A model generated the notes under the pieces. The model did no database searches. It had not been told where the DNA came from and saw nothing but the letters and a program-made list of their open reading frames with translations. DNA of 64,000 bases from Orobanche coerulescens (Eukaryota; Streptophyta; Magnoliopsida; Lamiales; Orobanchaceae), in NCBI GenBank assembly GCA_033398695.1, contig CM065804.1, positions 124,057,501 through 124,121,500 of the forward strand, read 5' to 3'. This document shows positions 56,508 to 64,000 of the stretch, piece after piece. The translations under genes and the position numbers were made by a program. How positions within the stretch are numbered: position 1 is the first letter of the stretch; every line of letters begins with the position of its first letter.

Positions 56508-57615
56508 ATGAATCGCAAAGAGCAGCATCAACGCGATGATCGCTCACGCTCTCCTCTACGGGGAACAATTGGGAATGATGCCATGGCCTAAGCCCTCACT
56601 CAACTGACGAACTTCCTGCAACAACAAGCTGACAATAATTAGACTGCGGGAGGCACACAAGACCGCATGTTGGAGAGATTCTTACGTTTCAGTCCGCCAA
56701 CGTTTGGCGGAGAACCAGATGACATCAAGGCAGAATTATGGGTAGAAAGGATGGAGAGCATATTCAATGCATCCCAGTACACCGATGATCAACGTATAAC
56801 GTTGGCTACGTTTCGACTCGAGGCTGCCGCGCATGATTGGTGGAAGATCGTTAATGCCCGCTGGATAAGAGAGGATCATGCCAGAACTTGGGTTAATTTC
56901 TTAACTGATTTTCGGACCCAGTACGTCTCAGCAGCAGCTAGAGAGGCTCGTCGAGATGAATTTTATTATATGAAGCAAGGATCTTTGACTGTAGCTCAGT
57001 ATGAGTCGCAGTTCAACCGACTCTATAAGTTTGCACCAGGACTAGTAAGTACAGAAGAGGATAAGCTGTACAAGTTTACTCGAGGATTGAGGTTTTCTCT
57101 GCAACAGAATCTACTGCCAGTGAGAGTAACGACTATGGCGGAAGCAGTCGAATCTACAACCCGAATCGAAAGTGGGATGACACGTCTGGGACAGGCAAAG
57201 GAGCGCACCGCTGGGAAGGTTAAGAAATCCGCACCAAACCTATCATCCAGACCACCCCAGAAATTCCAACGTAAGACTTCTGGCCAGGACACCGAAAAGA
57301 GGCCTGTGAACAATCTACCGCCCTGTCCGCACTGTAATAAGATGGGACATAAACCCGAGGACTGCTGGAAGAAACAAGGGAGGTGCCTGCGCTGTGGAGA
57401 TAATCAGCATCAGACTAGAGAATGCCCGAAGTGGGAGACACCAGACAACAATCAGCAGAAAAATGTGGCCAAGAAGGATGATCGCAAGGGCAAAGGGAAA
57501 GCACCAGCGAGAGTTTTTGCCTTAGATGGACAAGAAGCTCCTAATGCGACAGGCGTGGTGGAAGGTACATTTCTTGTGTCAAACCACTCTGCGCATGCAT
57601 TATTAGATCCAGGAG
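56508..57615 (+). pseudogene. E5 gag, cut off at the protease motif
   Basis: The ATG at 56,508 opens MNRKEQHQRDDRSRSPLRG. In-frame TAA (about 56,589) and TAG (about 56,640) lie before the long open part starting at 56,667. Homologous to E1 gag: [56 protein letters not shown]. Both knuckles are intact (CPHCNKMGHKPEDC, CLRCGDNQHQTREC), unlike E1. The protease begins as ALLDPG, then at about 57,611 the sequence jumps back to the acidic-repeat DNA, and the frame runs into it to a stop at 57,668. Confidence 0.88.
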
Positions 57616-58080
57616 GAGGACCCGGAAGAAGATCCAGAGGAAGACGCAAGTATGGATTTAGGAGATAATTAAAGGGTTCTATAATTGAGAGTGTTTATTA
57701 AACTTGTTTGGTGTCATGTACTATTAAGGTTACGACCTCAGTGCTATGAAACTTGAAATGTATGTTTTGGTAGATAAACCAAGCGTGACTGAAATCAACT
57801 ATATCAATTTCGTTATTCGCGAATAATTAACACTCAATCATACGCTTAAATCTACATGACAACATAAATTACTGATAACTCCACATAAAATTGCTAATCG
57901 TCACACATCCCCCTAACTTATAATAGAGGGCTGACCGAAGATGCGGGCGTCTACATGTGAACCGTGATGAACTCTTAAAATCGTTAGCATTTCGTAGGTT
58001 ACTAATTCCTCAAAAACATCTTCATAAAATCACGCCCTCGCATGAATCCAAAGAGCAGCATCAACGCGATGATCGCTCAC
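57616..58080 (+). repeat. Second copy of the E5 tandem duplication (unit 1,535 bp)
   Basis: Matches 56,081-56,546 with about eight differences plus one small deletion at the second gag start, which shifts its frame. The junction lies at shared text GATCC-GGAGGA present both in gag (LLDPG codons) and in the acidic repeat. Cut at 58,080 by E6; the last bases CTCAC are the probable E6 target duplication. Confidence 0.88.
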
Positions 58081-58470
58081 TGATAAGTGTCAGTTTTATA
58101 CACTTATCTATGGTTTGTATCGATAAAATTCACCCATAATTGAGCTAGTCTACTCGTTTTTTGCTTTTAATTAATTAGTTTTTAATAATTTTATTTTTAT
58201 CGGATGATGATGTAAATCTAGTCTTAATCTGATTAAATAACTGATTTACTCAAGAAATAACATGTTTATTAAATATTCTATTTGTTGAATTTTGATATAT
58301 TCATGTTGTAGGGCTTTCCGAGATGAATTCGGCAGTCTTTCCGGATTCAAAATCAGAGTTATATATCAAAAGTTATCATCCGAAGAAGATTTGGGGCAAA
58401 AACACAAAGTCTCGAAGTGCAGGCTGAAAACGTAACTCTCAAAGCAACCGGTGAGCAAATTGACGAAGCA

Positions 58471-58547
58471 AGTTACGGCCGTAACTACGAATGTTACGGT
58501 GTAAGTCATCAGTTACGGCCGTAACTCCTTAATGTTACGGCCGTAAC
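58471..58547 (+). repeat. E6 LTR palindrome cluster
   Basis: AGTTACGGCCGTAACT at 58,471-58,486 and 58,511-58,526 (perfect 16-bp palindromes), GTTACGGCCGTAAC at 58,534-58,547, and a half copy near 58,493. About 130 bp upstream of the TATA box. Confidence 0.88.
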
Positions 58548-58674
58548 TCTTGACAGATTGTTAAAATTTGTCTAATTTTTTATACTTTTTGTGTATTATT
58601 GAGGGGATGGCTGGCATTGATCCGATCTATTGTAATAATGCTGGAGTTTTGGAGCTATTAGATGACTTTAGGTG

Positions 58675-58683
58675 TATAAATAG
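58675..58683 (+). promoter_or_regulatory. E6 TATA box
   Basis: TATAAATAG, the strongest TATA-type match in this LTR. Confidence 0.65.
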
Positions 58684-59681
58684 ACCCCTTAGATCCTTCA
58701 TCATTCATCATTCATCATATAATTTTTCACATTTTGTAAACTTTTCTTTTTGTGTGAAGAACACACTTGTGTTCTTGAGTGATTTGTGTGAGTGTGGTAT
58801 AGCATATGTTGTTCAAAGAGTTTATTTCTTCTTTCTCCTTTATCTACTAAGGGAGTGAGGATCAATTCTTTCTCTTGATTCAACTAATAATGACCACCAA
58901 AGCTTGTATTATGTATATTAAACCCTTCATGGGCTAAGTTACCTTTAGTTGGGATTCTAAACAAGGTTAGTCATGTTATTTAAGTTTGTATAAAGATCTA
59001 TTGTGAATTACTTATTATTGTGTGTGATTTTCATTGTTTTAACAATCTTTATTTAGTTGGCCAATAAATGACGATATTTATGGTCTTCATATGTTTCGAA
59101 AGAAAATATGTTTGATTTGATCAAATGATCTTCACTCTAAGTTGTTCTAGGGGATAGAAATATACCTCTAGACCTTAGATGATTCTTTGAGTTATTTTCA
59201 TAAATCCTAATGCTATGTATTGAAGCCAATCAACATAGAAATATAGTGGATTGATTCAATATGTAAGGGGCGTTTTATAGTTCGAAAGAGAAACCGTCTT
59301 TTTAAGGAAAATCGAATCTACACAACATAATAAGTAAATTCATCTGATGATCTCCTATACATCTTCTATAACTAATGACGAACTAAGTTTGTAATCCCAA
59401 CTATTTCCTTTTATCGTTAATCAATCTATTATTATTGCTATCTTTTTAATTTCCTTAAAATATTAGAACTATTATTGCATTATCTTTGCAATTATTAAAC
59501 TAAACTCTTCAATTGTGTGTTTCACTCATCTTAGTATCTATAGAAATATACTAATAGTGTATAATTCAAATTATAACCAAACTTCCTCGTGCGATCGATA
59601 AGGTGGACTCAAAAAGTCCACTTACTACTTGATAGGATATCGTGCACTTGCGATAGTTACACTAAGAACGTGTCAAGTTTT

Positions 59682-59699
59682 TGGCGCCGTTGCCGGGGA
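59682..59699 (+). promoter_or_regulatory. E6 primer-binding site, tRNA-Asp type
   Basis: TGGCGCCGTTGCCGGGGA, 18 bases complementary to the 3' end of plant tRNA-Asp, six bases after the LTR. Confidence 0.92.
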
Positions 59700-59918
59700 A
59701 GTATAAGTTATATTTGAAATCTTACATTGTAAACTATTTTTATAGGTACAAATTTCTCGACATTGTAACTTAGTACTCAATTGTGTTTGTCCGGTCAAGT
59801 GGCGGATAACGGTACTCCGTGACTATTAAAGTCGGATTTTTCAGTTTCCCACAACAACTGATATTTGTAGATATTTTCTTCAATTATTTTCATTGTCTTT
59901 TTATTTATTTATTTTATC

Positions 59919-60169
59919 ATGGAAGAAACATTGTATAAAATCAAAAAAAGATTTCCCTTTCTAAGCAAAAATGTCATTTTAAAGATTTATAAGACGAGAC
60001 TTGAAAGGATGAGGTTGCTTATGAATAAAAGCATACCTTTTGACATAAGATTCATTATTGAAGCCAAAGTAAGAATAGAGGGTGAATTCACAGAAACACC
60101 AAATAGATTTTTACCAGGGCTTGGAAAAAGTTCATATGCGAAGAAACGACGAGCAAAGATGATAGCCGA
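59919..60169 (+). CDS. E6 ORF start, truncated by E7; family not recognised
   Basis: The ATG at 59,919 opens 83 codons rich in Lys, Arg and Ile (METLYK-like start, then KIYKTRLERMRLLMNK and KSSYAKKRRAKMIAD) before E7 interrupts it at 60,170. From its position after the primer site it could be the start of gag or of a leader ORF. No zinc knuckle or enzymatic motif is present in the visible part. In-frame codons after 60,170 belong to the E7 LTR. Confidence 0.5.
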
Positions 60170-60665
60170 TGTAATATCTGTGTTTTCTATTTTTGGTAAT
60201 TTCTATTTTCGGATTATATTCATTTCGGACAACTTGCTTGGCACTGTTTTGGAATTCTGAATCTATTTTGTTCTTGGAGTTTCTCCGTTGGGATGAGTCT
60301 CGATGATGTTTTTACGTAATTTCATCTTGAGTTATATTTTATCGCATGTGTATTCGATTCTCGTTAAACTCGTTCGATTTCGTCATTTTCCTATTTCCAT
60401 GAGTTCGTATGGTTGAGTAGAGCATGTTGTAAGTTTCGTATTGTTAATCCGACGTTGTATCGTGATTTTCGGATGTTTGGGCCGTTTTTGTAATTTCCTA
60501 TAAGTTTAGGGAATTTGTTCCTTGTTCGATTTTGGTTGTGTACCTCGGACCGTTTTGGGGTTCCGTACTTCCATTTCGTGTTATTGTTTCCCTAATATCG
60601 ATTCCTATTGATTTTATTCTCTTCCTGGATCATTTTTCATCATTTTGGGACCCAAGGGGGGGTGT

Positions 60666-61004
60666 GGGCCGCGGCACAAGGAATGTGCGCCGCGGCACAC
60701 ATATTGTCCAGTTTCTGGCCGAGCAGTCTGTACCGTGTGCCGCGGCACACTGCTGAGTCACTGCCGCGGCACACTCGTCCGGGCCGCGGCACACTCGTGT
60801 TGCACTTATCGGCCAAAGCTTCTGTACCGTGTGCCGCGGCACATGCCGTCGGGGCCGCGGCACAATTCCGAATCACTGGGCGCAGTTTTGGCCCTATGCC
60901 GCGGCACACTTCGGCTGGGCCGCGGCACATAGAGCGGTCTGCCGATCACTGGGCGCAAATTTTGGCCCTGTGCCGCGGCACACTTCGGCTGGGCCACGGC
61001 ACAC
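60666..61004 (+). repeat. E7 LTR palindrome cluster, GTGCCGCGGCAC type
   Basis: Eleven copies of a GC-only core NNGCCGCGGCACA in about 340 bp, several fully palindromic (GTGTGCCGCGGCACAC). One copy has CCACGGC, a single C-to-T type change. Different in sequence from the E4 motif but in the same LTR position. Confidence 0.92.
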
Positions 61005-61555
61005 ATAGCAATCAGCCCTATAACTGCGTTTGTCTTCAGCGAGATTCATTCATTTTCTCATTCCTCTTCTCTTCTTCACGTCGGGGCGACTTCCAAGGCG
61101 AGGGTTCATCAGATTTTCATCCAAACACCGTTTGGGAAGTATAATTTAGCATCATAACATCACCACAACATCAAATCATCTATTGTTCGGCTTCGATTCA
61201 AGGTAAGATATCCTATAACCCTAGTATGAATTTGGGGAGGGTTTGGTGGTGATCTTGCCTTTTAATCCGATTTAACCGATGTTGCTGTTAGATTTCGATA
61301 GTTTACTCATGATCCTTGGTTCCCTTGTTATTGGATGGGATGAAATCCCGTTATTACACCGTTGACCGATTTCAATTCCCTATGCACTCTTGATGTTCGA
61401 TGAATTGTCCCAATGGGTAGAACTAGGAGGAATTTCTTCGTATTCAGGTTGTTGAGATTGGTTGTATATCATTATTGTGTTAGGGTCGGATTTGAGAGGA
61501 TTGTTCGGACCGAAACCTATTCCTTCGTCGTTTCCTTCGCGTCGTATTATCCAAG

Positions 61556-61562
61556 GCAAGTA
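61556..61562 (+). promoter_or_regulatory. Putative GC-type splice donor in E7 LTR
   Basis: AAG|GCAAGTA, as in E3 and E4; the candidate acceptor TTTCAG|G ends at 62,078, about 520 bases downstream. Confidence 0.4.
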
Positions 61563-61641
61563 CATATATTATATTTCATTATGTGTGTACGGTTTCGATG
61601 CGAATGATGTAAACTGGTTTATTGAACGATTGTGATGGTTA

Positions 61642-61869
61642 CTCTTCCACCTGGGGATGGCGTGGGGACTCTGGGGGCCGATACTAATGGGTACGGCCAC
61701 GGAAGTGGACTTGGGTGCATGCGTTAATGTTCTTCCACCTGGGGACGGTTCGACGGGACCTCTGGGGGCCGATACTAATGGGTACAGCCGCGGAAGTGGT
61801 TTCTCACCTGGGGACGGTCCGACGGGACCTCTGAGGGCCGATACTAATGGGTACGGTCGCGAGTTACCA
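61642..61869 (+). repeat. E7 LTR tandem hairpin repeats, three units
   Basis: Units share CACCTGGGGA, CGACGGGACCTCTG and GCCGATACTAATGGGTAC. Ends pair as CTTCC/GGAAG in units 1 and 2, and as GGT..CTC/GAG..ACC in unit 3. Homologous to the E4 units. Confidence 0.82.
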
Positions 61870-62432
61870 AACGTGGATAATTGTGATGTGGAAAGCTTGA
61901 TGACATATTGTTTTGGTGTAAATGTGATATTCCGGAATATTGATTTTTAAAATGATTTTTCCTAATGATTTGTTTGCGTTGAATCATGTATGTATATAGT
62001 GTTGTGTAATTGTGTACTTGCAGTAGCTATTCGAATGCTAACCCCTTAAATGGGGGAAATGCGTCTTATGCATTTCAGGTACCGGGAGAGCTGAGGAGCA
62101 GGCACGGGACGCGCACACAAAGGATGGGCTGGCATGATGATGTGGCTCGAGTCTGTATTTTTATGTTTTGGCATTGCATTTGTCGAGTATTGGAGTTAGA
62201 CTGTTTATTTTTCAACTTGGTTTAAGTCCCCTGTGTGGGCGATGAATTGGTATTTAACATATACTTCATGTACTCTGTTAAAATGTTTTGGCCGGGGCCA
62301 CGGCCTTATTTACTTTTTGAATGCACCTTTTGGGATATCTTTGTGGTTTACGAGTCATGAGTTAGCCTGGTAGACCTCACGGGGGTTCTACGGCGTGTAA
62401 TGTCCCATTTGTGAATTGGGGTGTTACATTTA

Positions 62433-62444
62433 TGGTATCGGAGA
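62433..62444 (+). promoter_or_regulatory. E7 primer-binding site
   Basis: TGGTATCGGAGA, four bases after the LTR; two differences from the initiator-Met consensus. Confidence 0.8.
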
Positions 62445-62687
62445 CTAGGTTTTGAATACCTAGGCTGTCGGTAAATTTTTGGGTCTGTCCGTTGCGTCAT
62501 TAGAGTCAGTCGTTGAGCCTAATATCATAATGCTACCGTCTTTTCGTGCGACCCGTGGCTGTAAGTCTCCTCGAACTCTTATATTTCTGTAATTTGTTTT
62601 CTTGCGTTGTTCGGAATTATGAATTGTGATACCAACTTTGTCAATTGTGAATCTTTCTGATCTTGTTCTTTTCATTCTTCCTTTAGT

Positions 62688-64000
62688 ATGTTGAGAGGTC
62701 TTGATATACCAGCTAGGGGACGCGGCCGAGGCCGTGGTCGGGGTGCTGATAATGAAAAGGGCTCACTTTCTCAGTCCTCTGCGGACTCAGCCTCTCACTC
62801 AGTGCCGTCGGGTAATAATGCCGCCTTGGCTCTTGCCGTACTTCACGATTAGTAGCCCGGCTTGCTCGAATAGCTCAGGGTGGACGCCAGAATCCGCCCC
62901 CGACACCTGAAGAGGAAGCTAGTAAGTGGCTTCAGACGGTGACTAAGATGCACCCTCCTCGTTTCTCCGGATCTTCTGACTCCCTCGGTTGGGAGAATTG
63001 GCTCTTTCAGTTGTCCAGGACATTTGATGTCGTAGCTTGTCCTGAAGACAGGAGGGTACATATTGCCCAGTACCTCCTGGATAAGGAAGTTGCGGAATGG
63101 TGGGAGGCCGTTGCGCCCCAAGACCGTCGAGCTACTTGGAAAGAGTTCAGGGCTGCTATGGAAGCAGAATATTGTCCGCCGCCAGTCAAAGAACGCAGAT
63201 TGTGGAGTTCTTCACTGCCACACCTCAGGATGTGCCGATTTCGCAGGCCATTATCTCTTACAATCAGCAGTTGGGTTTTGTGAAAGATCAGGTGAGGACG
63301 GAGGCCGATAAAATCCGTTACATCAATATGCGCATGAAGCCGCATATCAGGTAGAGTATGGCACCGCTCATGTTTGCCACTTTGAAGGAATACTAGGATC
63401 GTGCTCTAGCGATCGAGATGGCCGTCCCGGAATCAGAGACTTTTTCGGAAGCTAAGAAGCAGAAGACTACTGGCGGATTCTCGGCCGGTAAGGGTGGTCA
63501 GTTTTTGAGGTCTCGTTCTACCCCTACACTGGGGAAGAGGCCGTTTCATCAGGCCGGTGGATCTCAGGGTAACCGTTCAGTCCAGTCTGTTGCACCTGGA
63601 GGGAGAGTTTGTTTTAATTTCAGTCAGCCTGAGCACGTTGTGAAGGATTGCCCATTTTCGTTAGTTGCTTGCTTTACTTGCGGACAGACTAGGCATCGGG
63701 CAGCTCATTGTGAGAGGGCCACCAGGGCCGCTAGAGTTCCGACTACCACTGCCGATCAGAGGGATCACAGCACTCCAGCTACTCATGTTCCGCAGGGTTC
63801 GGGTCGTGGTAGAGGTCGGGGTCAGCCGGATCGCCATACAGCATCGAGTTCGGGTTCAGTTCACCCCCGATTGTATCAGATGAGGCGCACAGAGGAGGCA
63901 GACGTTCCGGTGGCGTCAGGTACCACTCAGATCCTTACTCATCCAGTTTCAGTGCTTTTTGATTCGGGTGCTACCCATTCCTTTATTGCTTCGGATTGTG
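62688..64000 (+). pseudogene. E7 gag and start of protease, damaged
   Basis: The ATG at 62,688 opens an Arg/Gly-rich start (ARGRGRGRGRGADN). Damage: frameshift near 62,845 with TAG TAG at 62,850, frameshift near 63,199, TAG at 63,352-63,354 and TAG at 63,394-63,396. Capsid landmarks match E4 (LGWENWLFQLSRTFD, MEAEYCPPPVKERR, MRMKPHIR). Knuckle 1 has lost its second Cys (CFNFSQPEHVVKDC); knuckle 2 is complete except for a Gly-to-Arg change (CFTCGQTRHRAAHC). The protease motif FDSGATHSF is intact with Asp at 63,961-63,963. The rest lies beyond the window. Confidence 0.92.

Larger units (their letters stand above)
52052..58080 (+). mobile_element. E5: plus-strand relative of E1, cut by E6
   Basis: Intact 5' LTR, Met-type primer site, accessory coiled-coil ORF, gag, then a tandem duplication of 1,535 bp, in whose second copy E6 is inserted at 58,081. 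Protease beyond its first motif, RT and integrase are not seen before the window ends. Inserted in satellite sequence (the preceding GGGTTAT belongs to the monomer). Sister of E1 by LTR, primer region, accessory ORF and gag. Confidence 0.88.
58081..59675 (+). repeat. E6 5' LTR
   Basis: 1,595 bp from TGATAAGTGTCAG to AAGAACGTGTCA, with TGA/TCA ends. Contains the palindrome cluster 58,471-58,547 and TATAAATAG at 58,675. Confidence 0.82.
58081..60169 (+). mobile_element. E6: Athila-like LTR retrotransposon, 5' part
   Basis: 5' LTR, tRNA-Asp primer site and the beginning of an ORF, cut by E7 at 60,170. The primer site type is the one known for the Athila lineage and related Ty3/gypsy elements. 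The remainder is outside the window. No chromovirus features. Confidence 0.82.
60170..62428 (+). repeat. E7 5' LTR
   Basis: 2,259 bp, TGTAATATCTG to GGTGTTACA. Palindromes 60,666-61,004, TATAACTG near 61,018, AAG|GTAAG at 61,203, AAG|GCAAGTA at 61,556, hairpin repeats 61,642-61,869, CCCCTTAAATGGGG near 62,042, TTTCAG ending 62,078. The open frames in the palindrome block are composition effects. Confidence 0.92.
60170..64000 (+). mobile_element. E7: chromovirus related to E4, cut by window end
   Basis: 5' LTR 60,170-62,428, Met-type primer site, damaged gag and the start of protease. Gag is very close to E4 gag, but the LTR differs in its palindrome motif. The flank GCCGA (60,165-60,169) is the expected target duplication; the partner is outside the window. 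Confidence 0.92.

Noticed and set aside
59919..60260. 113-codon frame as one complete gene
   Set aside because: The last 30 codons belong to the E7 LTR that starts at 60,170; only the first 83 codons belong to E6.
60532..61144. Open frames of 74-178 codons on both strands in the E7 LTR
   Set aside because: They result from the GC-rich palindromes, which keep several frames free of stops at once; the translations are Arg/His/Ala/Gly-rich low complexity.

Overview
The window is a gene-poor, repeat-dense block of plant nuclear DNA. I see no host gene, tRNA or rRNA. The evidence for a plant is a set of Ty3/gypsy LTR retrotransposons with initiator-Met-type primer sites (TGGTATCAGAGC and close variants), polyproteins ordered gag-protease-RT-RNase H-integrase with a chromodomain-like tail (chromovirus, Tekay/Del-like), and one Athila-like LTR with a tRNA-Asp primer site (TGGCGCCGTTGCCGGGGA). 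Almost all of these elements sit inside one another or inside a ~165-bp tandem satellite. This combination is typical of pericentromeric or other heterochromatic plant DNA, but the chromosomal location is inference.

Layout (E-numbers are mine). E0, 1-566: an LTR fragment of the same family as E4. E1, 567-28,291, minus strand: an old chromovirus with partial 3' LTR (567-2,187), decayed gag-pol (2,227-6,609), an extra coiled-coil ORF upstream of gag (6,891-7,457), a primer site, and a 5' LTR split into three pieces by two later insertions. E2, 9,309-18,636: a non-coding element (LARD type) with two 3,457-bp LTRs and a perfect AGATT target duplication. E3, 19,971-27,493: a gag-only element with a mosaic 5' LTR. 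Satellite, 28,292-28,779 and 38,135-52,051: ~165-bp monomers forming a 15-monomer higher-order repeat of about 2,471 bp, broken up in its right half. E4, 28,780-38,134: a full-length chromovirus inside the satellite (CTGAT target duplication) with a nearly complete but inactivated polyprotein. E5, from 52,052: a plus-strand relative of E1 with a 1,535-bp internal tandem duplication. E6, from 58,081: an Athila-like LTR, primer site and truncated ORF, inserted in the second copy of that duplication. E7, from 60,170 to the window end: an E4-like chromovirus inserted in E6.

None of these elements looks able to move by itself. Premature stops in E1, E3, E4, E5 and E7 are mostly C-to-T or G-to-A changes, as expected for decay of methylated DNA. 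E2 and E3 lack pol and would have depended on enzymes supplied by relatives.

The most interesting pattern is structural and lies in the LTRs, not in the proteins. Four different LTR families (E2, E3, E4, E7) carry modules in the same order: a dense cluster of short CpG-rich palindromes, a TATA-like box, an AAG|GTAA donor-like site, a second donor-like site (AAG|GCAAGTA or GAG|GTAAGT), tandem repeats that fold into hairpins whose stems co-vary, a CCC/GGG mini-hairpin followed by an AG acceptor-like site, and the LTR end GGTGTTACA. The palindrome sequence differs between families while its position is kept, and even the unrelated Athila-like LTR E6 has its own palindrome cluster upstream of its TATA box. 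A second conserved structure, a GGA-loop hairpin just after the pol stop codon and before the polypurine tract, shows three compensatory base-pair changes between E1 and E4.
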